A stretch of DNA of 60,696 nucleotides, taken from assembly GCA_002705795.1 (NCBI GenBank), contig PAHG01000006.1:3534-64229 (forward strand). Reading direction: 5' to 3'. Position numbers and translations under genes: made by a program. This stretch comes from Gammaproteobacteria bacterium. Lineage in GTDB: Bacteria > Pseudomonadota > Gammaproteobacteria > Pseudomonadales > Litorivicinaceae. Of the stretch, positions 8,195-15,742 are shown piece after piece (the stretch's first letter is position 1; every line of letters begins with the position of its first letter). The notes beneath the pieces were generated by a model, which was given only the letters and a program-made list of their open reading frames with translations, had not been told where the DNA came from and did not search any database.

Positions 8195-9286
8195 CTAATT
8201 CTCCGTCTCTCCGTATATCGCCACTCTTACTGTCTGGGCATCGATGACTCGCCGATTTAGGTTCAGTGAGTCTGCTTTTTTAAGTACCATGTGTCCACCG
8301 TCAAATTTGAGGGGTGGCTCCAAGATCCGTGAATCGTCTTGGATCTTGAAGCACCCATTGAACTCACCGGCACGGTCTAGGTACCGCTCAGATACCAGTG
8401 CTTCTAGATAGCAATTAATGTCCGAACCCAGGCCATCGCCAAGCACGACTTGAATGCCGAGTTCATGAGCTTTTTCGATAGCGTTACACAGGTTACCTAG
8501 CGAGCCAAACCGCTTCAGTTTGACCTTACAAAAGCCGACCCCGGGCATCATAGATGCGCGCTCAATATCTTCGATGCTGCAGATTGGTTCATCCAGCATT
8601 AGGGGAACAGGAGATGCTTTAGCGACCCGCCCATTACCATCCCAATCGTCGGTATCGCAAGGCTGTTCAAATAATTCGCAAACGCCGGGATCGAGTACTT
8701 GACTGAGCTCGATGGCGTCGTTTACTGAATATGCACGGTTGGCATCCACACGAATCATTCCTCGATTTTTGAGTGTGTCTTGTATGATCTGAACTCGCTC
8801 TCTATCAGCTTTGACATCTTTCCCGACCTTGATCTTAAAAGTTCTAAACCCTAGCTCAATTTTTTCATTAACCTCGATCGGTATCTGCTCTCGCGTTGTT
8901 GCTGAAAATGCAGTTAAAACTGGAATGCGGAGATCATTTTCTGGGGTCCATCGCCCCGGTTCTTTGAGCTGGTCGAGAGCGTTCAGTATGGCCGAGGCGG
9001 CAACAGGGCTTTGAGTTCGTTCACTACTCAATCGATCAAAGACCGCGTTGATATCTGAGCCAACTATCGCTTCTGCAGACGAGGTTAGGAACGACCAGCC
9101 ACCCTCGCGTGTTTCAGAGCTGGACCCGGGGGAGATATGTTGCTCACCAAACGCTGTCTCACCGTCACTGGTAGTTATCGTTACAAGATAGGGTTCGAAT
9201 GACTCGAATGTCCTGTAGCTAAGCGCGTAGGGCTTAATAAGCGGTAGGTCAAGGTGCCGGACTTCGATACCCTGAATCGCTGTCAT
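8195..9286 (-). CDS. Enolase-superfamily enzyme, mandelate racemase/muconate lactonizing type
   Basis: A 363-residue protein. An N-terminal capping domain with a GEQHISPG loop precedes a barrel carrying the catalytic KIK (151-153), metal ligands Asp181 (RVDANRAYS), Glu207 (LFEQP) and Asp232 (LDEP), and a second-strand Lys in CKVKLK (253-258). Lysines on both faces are the pattern of the muconate cycloisomerase / dipeptide epimerase / N-acyl amino acid racemase subgroup, so epimerisation or cycloisomerisation is likely. The start overlaps the leuD-like stop by ATGA. It is distinct from the D-tartrate dehydratase homologue at 15743. Confidence 0.88.
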   Translation of the reverse strand: MTAIQGIEVRHLDLPLIKPYALSYRTFESFEPYLVTITTSDGETAFGEQHISPGSSSETREGGWSFLTSSAEAIVGSDINAVFDRLSSERTQSPVAASAILNALDQLKEPGRWTPENDLRIPVLTAFSATTREQIPIEVNEKIELGFRTFKIKVGKDVKADRERVQIIQDTLKNRGMIRVDANRAYSVNDAIELSQVLDPGVCELFEQPCDTDDWDGNGRVAKASPVPLMLDEPICSIEDIERASMMPGVGFCKVKLKRFGSLGNLCNAIEKAHELGIQVVLGDGLGSDINCYLEALVSERYLDRAGEFNGCFKIQDDSRILEPPLKFDGGHMVLKKADSLNLNRRVIDAQTVRVAIYGETEN

Positions 9287-9894
9287 AACATAGTCCAGGG
9301 GAACGTTTTTCGATGGTTATCTTCGAATGCTGTGATTGCATCGTTGAATTCCAGCGACAGATCGATTTCGTTTAAGCCATTCATAAGGCAGCGCTTTTGA
9401 AACGGATCTAGGTCGAAGTCAACCACTTCCCCGGATGGTAGTGTGATGCTCTCTTGATCAACGTTGACCGATACTTGCGGCGGTTGTGCGTGGTCGAGCC
9501 CCTCTTGAATCGATAGTATGGTCTCTTGCTCTAACCGGGCGGTTAGGACACCGTTTTTGAGACAGTTTGCTGCAAATATCTCTCCGAAGCTTGGCGCGAA
9601 AACAGCTCGAAATCCGGAGTCATAGAGTGCGTAAACAGCCCCCTCTCTTGAGCTTCCAGACCCAAAGTTTGCGCCAGCAAACAGAATTTTGGCGGTCTCG
9701 AATTTCCGCTGATTTAGCGAGAAGTCCGTATTGATGTTTCCGGCATCTGTGCGTCGGATGTCGTGAAACAAATACTGTGCATAGCCCACCGCTCGCGGCT
9801 TTTTGATGAATCGTGCAGGAAATAATTGGTCTGTGTTGACGTTTGCCAGGCGCAGTGGTGCGGCGATCGCGTTGAGTTGAATTAAAGGCTCCAT
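9283..9894 (-). CDS. leuD: LeuD-like small subunit of an isopropylmalate isomerase-type hydratase
   Basis: A 203-residue swivel-domain protein close to the usual LeuD length. It has VNTDQLFPARFIKKP (residues 19-33), FAGANFGSGSSREGAVYALYDSGFRAVFAPSFGEIFAANCLKNGVL as in LeuD, and the FQKRCLMNG tail. With the LeuC-like partner it would dehydrate and rehydrate a 2-hydroxy-dicarboxylate. It overlaps the leuC-like gene by 13 bases and the enolase gene by four. Neither leuA nor leuB is present here, so this pair may be a paralogue serving the local pathway (for example maleate, citraconate or dimethylmaleate hydration) rather than leucine synthesis. Confidence 0.85.
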   Translation of the reverse strand: MEPLIQLNAIAAPLRLANVNTDQLFPARFIKKPRAVGYAQYLFHDIRRTDAGNINTDFSLNQRKFETAKILFAGANFGSGSSREGAVYALYDSGFRAVFAPSFGEIFAANCLKNGVLTARLEQETILSIQEGLDHAQPPQVSVNVDQESITLPSGEVVDFDLDPFQKRCLMNGLNEIDLSLEFNDAITAFEDNHRKTFPWTML

Positions 9895-11300
9895 GAGCGT
9901 GCCTCCTCGTAGGAGCTGATATTCTCGAATCGGCCCGTGATCGAGGCCGCGGCCGCCATAGCTGGGCTGACGAGGTGGGTACGACCTCCCTGTCCCTGTC
10001 TGCCCTCGAAATTTCGATTAGAGGTTGACGCGGCGCGTTCACCGCTTTCTAGCATGTCGCCATTGATGCCCACACACATGGAGCATCCCGGAGCCAGCCA
10101 TTCGGCGCCGGCGAGTCGGAAAATCTCATCTAGGCCCTCGGATTCAGCAGTTCGTTTGACTTGCTCGGAGCCGGGGACAATCATCGTCGGGATCCTACAA
10201 GTCTGTCCTTTCATCACCTGCGCGGCGACCCTCAGGTCCTCGATACGACTGTTTGTGCAAGAGCCGATGAATACACGATCAAGTTGGATCGATTGGATCA
10301 ACTGATTTGCATTCAGGCCCATGTATTCCAGAGCTCTCATCATCCGGCCCTTTCGTTCTGGATCCTGCTCCATGTCCGGGTCAGGTATGCACCCGGTGAC
10401 GTCAGTCACCATCTCCGGATTCGTACCCCAGGTCACCTGTGGAACAATCTCTTTTGCTTCTATCCGCACCTCGCGGTCAAAGACCGATCCCGGTTCTGTC
10501 TTAAGTGTCCGCCAGTAGGAAAGAGCCTGATCCCAAAGTGGTCCATTGGGTGCTATTGGTCTGCCTTGCATATAGTCGAATGCTTTTTTATCGGGCGCGA
10601 CAAGGCCTGCCCTCGCGCCTGCTTCTATTGACATATTACAGACCGTCATTCTAGCTTCTACCGATAGTTCGTCGATTGTGTCGCCATAATATTCAATGGC
10701 GTAGCCGACGGCTCCACCGCTACCGATTGTTTTGATTAGAAATAGGATCAGGTCCTTACTTGACACTCCCGCCTTTCTCTGACCTGAGATTGTCACTCGT
10801 AGTGTTTTTGGCTTTGACCTCCAGAGTGTCTGCGTGGCGAGGACGTGTGCGACCTCGGAAGAACCAATGCCGAACGCGTAGGCGCCGAGGGCTCCGTGTG
10901 TAGACGTGTGAGAGTCCGCTCCGGCAATCACAAGACCTGGCTGAGTGATTCCAAACTCGGGCCCGACGACGTGTAAGATGCCTTGGTAATCATGACCTAG
11001 GCCGAATAGTTCGATGCCATAGGTTGCGGTATCTGATGTGATCAGCTGGACCATGTTCCGTATCTCTGGGTCCTGGATGCCTTCGACTCCGAGCTCTCTG
11101 TTTCGTGTTGGTACGTAGTGATCTGAGAATCCAAACGCCTGCTTGGGGTTACGAATAGTCCGGCCCTCGCGTCGTATTTTGTCGAATGCGTGAAAGGAGT
11201 TTTCCTGTAGAAGGACCCGGTCCACATACAGGAGCGATTCGTTTCCTCTGTCGGTAACGACGTGTGTAGACCAAATCTTGTCAAAAAGGGTAGAGGGCAT
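9882..11300 (-). CDS. leuC: LeuC-like large (4Fe-4S) subunit of an isopropylmalate isomerase-type hydratase
   Basis: A 472-residue aconitase-superfamily subunit. Cluster cysteines are visible in VFIGSCTNSRIEDLR and APGCSMCVG, and GADSHTSTHGALGAYAFGIGSSEV plus STSNRNFEGRQGQGGRTHLVSPAMAAAA follow the LeuC pattern closely. It resembles true LeuC strongly, so leucine biosynthesis cannot be excluded. An operon with an enolase-superfamily enzyme and a TauD-type dioxygenase, without leuA or leuB, points to a catabolic paralogue. An upstream in-frame ATG (11357) exists; 11300 is preferred because LeuC proteins begin near this point and GAGAG precedes it. Confidence 0.87.
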   Translation of the reverse strand: MPSTLFDKIWSTHVVTDRGNESLLYVDRVLLQENSFHAFDKIRREGRTIRNPKQAFGFSDHYVPTRNRELGVEGIQDPEIRNMVQLITSDTATYGIELFGLGHDYQGILHVVGPEFGITQPGLVIAGADSHTSTHGALGAYAFGIGSSEVAHVLATQTLWRSKPKTLRVTISGQRKAGVSSKDLILFLIKTIGSGGAVGYAIEYYGDTIDELSVEARMTVCNMSIEAGARAGLVAPDKKAFDYMQGRPIAPNGPLWDQALSYWRTLKTEPGSVFDREVRIEAKEIVPQVTWGTNPEMVTDVTGCIPDPDMEQDPERKGRMMRALEYMGLNANQLIQSIQLDRVFIGSCTNSRIEDLRVAAQVMKGQTCRIPTMIVPGSEQVKRTAESEGLDEIFRLAGAEWLAPGCSMCVGINGDMLESGERAASTSNRNFEGRQGQGGRTHLVSPAMAAAASITGRFENISSYEEARSWSL

Positions 11301-11324
11301 GAGTTTCTCTCGATTTTTATTAAT

Positions 11325-11376
11325 ATTCTGTTGACAATACCGGCTCGAATATCGCACTGTTCGTGCCGTGAATCAA
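11325..11376 (-). promoter_or_regulatory. Candidate promoter and operator for the leuC-like operon
   Basis: On the minus strand, -35 TTGATT (11371-11376) and -10 GATATT (11348-11353) are separated by 17 bases, placing a start near 11341. Just downstream, the complement of 11325-11339 reads TATTGTCAACAGAAT, differing by one base from 5463-5477. A protein bound there would block early transcription, so repression is the simple reading. Confidence 0.5.
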
Positions 11377-11423
11377 CGTCTTCACTTGATAGCGCGTCTT
11401 TGTACTATCCGCAACAAACAAAA

Positions 11424-11435
11424 ATTGTAGACAAT
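11424..11435. promoter_or_regulatory. ATTGT-AG-ACAAT palindrome at the tauE-like start
   Basis: A perfect five-base-arm palindrome lies directly before the GTG start at 11437. It resembles the TTGTCAACA motif found in the same intergenic region and upstream of the lyase gene, so it may be a second site for the same regulator. It occupies the position where a Shine-Dalgarno would be expected. Confidence 0.45.
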
Positions 11436-11436
11436 A

Positions 11437-12186
11437 GTGGGTGATATCGACTTCCTGTTCATTTTTCTGGTAGCCGCCGCGGCATTTAGCTCTGCTGTTT
11501 TTCATTCGTTTTCTGGCTTCGCAGGGGGGCTTGTGCTCGCGGTCATGCTGGCGCCACTTCTTGGGATTAAAGAAACGGTTCCAGTGGTCGCGACGGCTTT
11601 GATCATTAGTAACATCGCTAGAATTTGGGCGTTTCGGAAATCGGTCGCTATTAAGGAATACCTGGCGGTATTCCTAACAGGGCTCCCGTTTATTGTACTC
11701 AGCGCCTATGTTTATGTGTCTCTGCCGGTCAGCGTCGTCGCATTGGTATTGGGTCTGTTCTTATTGGTCTCGATCCCCCTCAATAGAATCCTCAAGAAGA
11801 AAGAGGTCAAGGTCGGGCTGCAAGGCCTGGCGCTTGCCGGTATCCCTTATGGAATTGTGTCAGGTAGCACGTTTGGTGCGGCCGTGATGTTGGCGCCTTT
11901 CCTTATAGGTGCGGGTCTGGCTGGTGAGATGATGATCGGGACCGTTGCGATGCTAGGGTTTAGCTTGAATGTCACCAAAACAATCGTGTTCGGGATGTCT
12001 CCGCTTTTAACCAACGAGCTAATGGTTACGGGTATATTGGTCGGTCTTTGTACAATGCCCGGCGCCTACGTCGGGCGCTGGTTGGTGCGAAATACGTCCG
12101 TCCGAGTACATGCACAATTCATGGAGGTCTTTATCGCGTCTGGCGGAATATTATTTCTCTACGAGGCCTATCAAAACTGGGTTTAA
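11437..12186 (+). CDS. TauE/SafE family membrane permease
   Basis: A 249-residue protein with about eight membrane segments and the family's twin-repeat pattern: FSGFAGGLVLAVMLAPLLG in the first half, and GIVSGSTFGAAVMLAPFL with a later TMPGAYVGRWL in the second. The family exports or imports small anions such as sulfite, sulfoacetate or carboxylates. The GTG at 11437 is the only reasonable start (the next in-frame Met is residue 37), yet no Shine-Dalgarno precedes it. The alpha/beta hydrolase gene begins three bases after its stop. Direction of transport and substrate are unknown. Confidence 0.88.
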   Translation: MGDIDFLFIFLVAAAAFSSAVFHSFSGFAGGLVLAVMLAPLLGIKETVPVVATALIISNIARIWAFRKSVAIKEYLAVFLTGLPFIVLSAYVYVSLPVSVVALVLGLFLLVSIPLNRILKKKEVKVGLQGLALAGIPYGIVSGSTFGAAVMLAPFLIGAGLAGEMMIGTVAMLGFSLNVTKTIVFGMSPLLTNELMVTGILVGLCTMPGAYVGRWLVRNTSVRVHAQFMEVFIASGGILFLYEAYQNWV

Positions 12187-12189
12187 TCC

Positions 12190-13035
12190 ATGACAGTGCT
12201 TCCAACTCCGCCCCAAGAATATACTCACATGCTAGCCCGTGCTTCGGTTACAAAGGTCGATGTGGATGGGTTGGGTGTGCAGCTTTATCGGTGGGGTAGC
12301 GGATCGAACTGTTTTGTGTTGTTGCACGGCGGCTATGGTTCATGGGCCCACTGGATCAAAGTCATCCCCCAGCTCGAATCGCATGCTACTGTGATTGCGC
12401 CTGATATGCCGGGCTTTGGTCTGTCAGATACCCCCGTTGAACCGCACACGGCCGAGTCAGTTGCCGGGCCGCTCGCCTCGGCACTTTTTGAACTCATTGG
12501 TCAGAAAAAAATCATACTCGCGGGATTTTCTTTTGGTGGTGCTATCGCGGGGCATGTTGCATCCTTAATATCGAATCAGATTAAACATTTGGTGCTGCTC
12601 GGCCCCGGGGGGACCGGTGCGCCGCGTGGTGAGATGCCTGATTTAATTCGGCGTACCAAACAGATGTGTCGCGCAGAGATTCGTGAGGCCCATCGCAGAA
12701 ATCTTGAAATTCTGATGGTCAAAGATCCTTCTTGTATCAACGATCTCGCGCTGTACATTCAGGAAACGAACACGGGAATGCATCGTCTGAAGAGTCGTCC
12801 GATATCGGCTACTGATACACTGGTGCAAGCGTTGGAAGGTGCGCGTTATCCCGTCACGGTGTTATTTGGCGAGTTCGACGCATCGGTCGGTAGCTACCGT
12901 CTTGAGCGTGAAAAAATTCTGAGGCAGACCGTTCCTCATGTATCGATTGAAGTGACTCGGGACGCGGGTCATTGGCTTATGTGGGAGTCTGATACATTAG
13001 TCGCTGATCGGCTGTTGGCCCTGCTTTCCAAATAA
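12190..13035 (+). CDS. Alpha/beta hydrolase
   Basis: A 281-residue alpha/beta-fold hydrolase. Oxyanion-hole HGGYGSW (residues 46-52), nucleophile elbow GFSFGG with Ser114, an acid in FGEFDAS and His261 in DAGHWLMWE complete a catalytic triad. The layout resembles carbon-carbon bond hydrolases and esterases of the MhpC/BphD kind, but the substrate is not evident. It is probably co-transcribed with the TauE/SafE permease three bases upstream. Its last 39 bases overlap the convergent nitroreductase gene. Confidence 0.88.
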   Translation: MTVLPTPPQEYTHMLARASVTKVDVDGLGVQLYRWGSGSNCFVLLHGGYGSWAHWIKVIPQLESHATVIAPDMPGFGLSDTPVEPHTAESVAGPLASALFELIGQKKIILAGFSFGGAIAGHVASLISNQIKHLVLLGPGGTGAPRGEMPDLIRRTKQMCRAEIREAHRRNLEILMVKDPSCINDLALYIQETNTGMHRLKSRPISATDTLVQALEGARYPVTVLFGEFDASVGSYRLEREKILRQTVPHVSIEVTRDAGHWLMWESDTLVADRLLALLSK

Positions 13036-13842
13036 ACCCAGCCTCTCACACGTGTCTCGAAAATCTGGGCGCTCGAGGACTGCTGTTTGCCGCGCGACAT
13101 TATCTGACCACGTGCCTACTTCCGGTTCTCCAAATTTCTCTGGGTACCTTGACTTAGGTGGGCCGAAAACACGGTTGAGTGTCTCGTCGTATTGATCGAT
13201 CTCTTTGAGATCGAGCGGTTGGTAGGTGTCGCGATGAATGACAACCGACTGAGGTAGTCGGGGCAAGATCTTTTGCTCCTGGTTTTTTGGGTAACCAAGT
13301 GCGCATGCGCATATTGGGAACGCGCCCTTGGGTAGCTCGAGCAGGCTAGCAACAGAGTCGGTTGATTCTCGAACCTTGGATATTGGGCACGTGCCGATGC
13401 CAAGACCCTCCGCGGCAGCAATCATAAATGCAAGTGCGAGGGACGCATCGACGGTCGTGTTGAGGAAAGCATCGGTTTGTTCCCAGCGGTATTCGTGTTT
13501 TCTGGCCAGGTTTATCTGTTGGGTTCGGTGCGTGTCTCCGATGACAAAAACCAGCATCGGTGCATCAAATGCCCAGTGAGTAGATGGAAACATCTGAACG
13601 AGTTTGGCTCGGATTAGAGGGCTAACTACATCGACAAAACTATACTGTTGGAGGTTTGATTTGCTGGGTGCGGATTGTGCCGCCGCAAATAAGAGCTGCT
13701 TAATCTCTTCGTTTATTGGTTGATCGGAGAATGTCCTGCAGGACTGATGAGACAGGATAGTGTCTATAGTCCGACGGCTTTCGTTCTTTGGGACAGGGTT
13801 GAGGGATCCGTATCGCAGATGCTCGGTGAGTGGCTTATTCAT
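12997..13842 (-). CDS. Nitroreductase family flavoprotein
   Basis: A 281-residue protein. HQSCRTFSDQPI (about 33-44) with SAPSKSNLQQYSFV is the FMN-binding start typical of the family, and AAEGLGIGTCPISKVR is the conserved middle stretch. The C-terminal RRVFGPPKSRYPEKF-like region is longer than in minimal nitroreductases. Members reduce nitro groups, quinones or enones with NAD(P)H. It overlaps the upstream rhodanese gene by ATGA, so the two are translationally coupled and may act on the same compound. Confidence 0.85.
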   Translation of the reverse strand: MNKPLTEHLRYGSLNPVPKNESRRTIDTILSHQSCRTFSDQPINEEIKQLLFAAAQSAPSKSNLQQYSFVDVVSPLIRAKLVQMFPSTHWAFDAPMLVFVIGDTHRTQQINLARKHEYRWEQTDAFLNTTVDASLALAFMIAAAEGLGIGTCPISKVRESTDSVASLLELPKGAFPICACALGYPKNQEQKILPRLPQSVVIHRDTYQPLDLKEIDQYDETLNRVFGPPKSRYPEKFGEPEVGTWSDNVARQTAVLERPDFRDTCERLGLFGKQGQQPISD

Positions 13843-15383
13843 ATTTTGACCTTTTGGTAAAATGTAGTCAGATGTGATCTCGGATGATCCAGCGCATCAT
13901 TTATTGGCTCCCAGGGGATACCGCCATGACCCAAAAGCGCTGGCAGAAGACTGTGTTCCCAGTCTAGGTAACCTTGAGCATCCTTAAGGTCGCCCAGGTG
14001 CCTGTTCGGGAAAAACCGGGCCTGATCTACAGGTTGTGTCTCGAGATCGATATCTGATGTGTCTATTAAGTACGTGGGTATAGAGTTCCAGTCGATGCAG
14101 ACCGGCTCTGATAGGCCGAGCTGCTTGACTAACTCCGTTGTATGCGTGATCTGTGAGTAATCGCACACAAATAGGCATCGATCAAATTTTGAGATTGCAG
14201 TGAATTTTGATCTGGGTAGCCATTTCGAATTATTGAGTCGGCTCTTCTTAAATGCCTTGCTGGAGCGGATATCGAAAATGCAGTCGACATCGAGCCAGTT
14301 TTCATCCCAGTGGACGCTTATCGTGGTGTCGTGTCTAGAAGGCACTGGTTCTGGAATATATTTTTCTCTTAGCTGTGCATCCCATCCCATGCGGCGAAGC
14401 CATAAGACTGATACCACGCAATCCAACTGATTGGGCCCTTGAACGACTATGGGCAAGTTGTGCGTGCCCAGGTACTGATCTGTGCTCTGGATCAGTGTGG
14501 TTGGGGATATGTCATTGTCAGCTATTTGATCTTCGCTGACGGTGATGAGTCGATAATGGGTTCCGGTCTTTGACCATTGTTTCTCGCAATCTTTTGTTAC
14601 CACGGGTAAGTTGAATTTCTCGATCAGGTGGTGAGCTTTCCTTGCCATGGATTCATTAGACAAAAGATCTGCAGCAGATCGTTGATTGTTGAATGAACGG
14701 TCTCCACCTGCGAGCTCCCAACCTTGTGTGCCGCCGATTATAAAGTGGATGGGCGCCTCAAAATCCTGGTCGGCCATGGTCTGTGCTGCGATGATGCCCC
14801 GTGTACGACCCGCGCAGTGCACGTAGATTGAACTATTCGAAATTGAAAGTGCTCCGAGCCGTCCGGTGGGGCAGTGGATTGAATCCGGTAGGCTGAATTT
14901 TTGGTACTCTGAGAAAGGTCTTACATCAAATTGATACTGAGGTGGCGCTTCCATGGCTGCTTTAGCGGCGATGGTCCTAATGTTGCCGGTGTCTTCTACC
15001 CATTCACCGAATGCTTTTGATGGAGTGTACTCTCCGCCCCATGTCGGGAGGCCGCTGTTTTTCCAGCTACTGAATCCTCCATCGATTAATCGAGGCTGGA
15101 GATTTGTGATTTGAGTAATCACCGTCGCCGCCCAGAGCGAGAGGGTCTTTTCTTGTCCGATAATCAGGGCGACCCCTGTTTCGTTTCCGAACAATTGGTT
15201 GAGTTTCTCCTCAAGGCTGTCAATGGGTGCATTGATGGAAAACACGGGGTGATCATCGACATATGTTTTGCGGTCACGTACATCGATTAGAGCGATACGC
15301 TCGGTCCGACGAAGTAGGTCAAGAGCTTCACTGACCCGTATGACCTGAATTTTATTCCGCGCTGCATTATCAAGCGTCATCAT
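13839..15383 (-). CDS. Protein with four rhodanese-like domains
   Basis: A 514-residue soluble protein that reads as four successive rhodanese-like units (about 10-115, 125-230, 275-345 and 355-445). The second has a complete active-site loop with Cys190 (HCAGRTRG), and a WELAGGDR-like end. In the first, the Cys position is part of IGQEKT; in the third it is QGPNQL. The fourth has Cys407 in VCDYSQ, but the loop is degenerate. Only domain two looks fully competent for sulfur transfer. The long C-terminal tail (from about 450) has no clear assignment. It is operonic with the nitroreductase (ATGA overlap). Confidence 0.8.
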   Translation of the reverse strand: MMTLDNAARNKIQVIRVSEALDLLRRTERIALIDVRDRKTYVDDHPVFSINAPIDSLEEKLNQLFGNETGVALIIGQEKTLSLWAATVITQITNLQPRLIDGGFSSWKNSGLPTWGGEYTPSKAFGEWVEDTGNIRTIAAKAAMEAPPQYQFDVRPFSEYQKFSLPDSIHCPTGRLGALSISNSSIYVHCAGRTRGIIAAQTMADQDFEAPIHFIIGGTQGWELAGGDRSFNNQRSAADLLSNESMARKAHHLIEKFNLPVVTKDCEKQWSKTGTHYRLITVSEDQIADNDISPTTLIQSTDQYLGTHNLPIVVQGPNQLDCVVSVLWLRRMGWDAQLREKYIPEPVPSRHDTTISVHWDENWLDVDCIFDIRSSKAFKKSRLNNSKWLPRSKFTAISKFDRCLFVCDYSQITHTTELVKQLGLSEPVCIDWNSIPTYLIDTSDIDLETQPVDQARFFPNRHLGDLKDAQGYLDWEHSLLPALLGHGGIPWEPINDALDHPRSHLTTFYQKVKI

Positions 15384-15742
15384 AACACTCGCTTCGTTAT
15401 CACGTTTTGATAGGAAACTTTTAAAATATTGTCAGTATCTGTGACCCACACAACCTCAATCTCAGCAAATCCTCGCCGAAGCATCATTCAGCCGGTTTTT
15501 CCACCTGCTTGAAGTTTCCGTTGTTCCTTATACATCTTAACCGGATTGACTGGCGAGGAAGATCAGGTTTGCCGCCCGACTACCCAGGTTGACGTATCCC
15601 TTGCTACTCGAGCTGTCTGATCTCCGGCAGCTACTGATTGTCAAACCCGACCGCTTGATAGATTATCAACGCGTTATCATCTTTGGGTTTTAGATTTCAT
15701 TCACACCGTGCACACAATTTACTTTCTAATCTTGGTGACCAG
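15384..15742. promoter_or_regulatory. Divergent promoter region between the rhodanese gene and the D-tartrate dehydratase gene
   Basis: No gene is supported in this 359-base interval. For the rhodanese gene, the minus strand shows -35 CTGACA (15430-15435) and -10 TATCAA (15407-15412) with 17 bases between. For the dehydratase gene, TTGTCA (15639-15644) and GATTAT (15661... region, 17-base spacing) form a weaker candidate. A perfect palindrome TTGATA-GAT-TATCAA lies at 15655-15669, overlapping that -10. CGTTATCA occurs at both 15395-15402 and 15672-15679, near each promoter. Confidence 0.45.

Noticed and set aside
15683-15742. An extra 20 codons on the D-tartrate dehydratase from a TTG start
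   Set aside because: The family begins at MRITAIHESV, which has a GGTGA before it. The extension has no similarity and overlaps the promoter.
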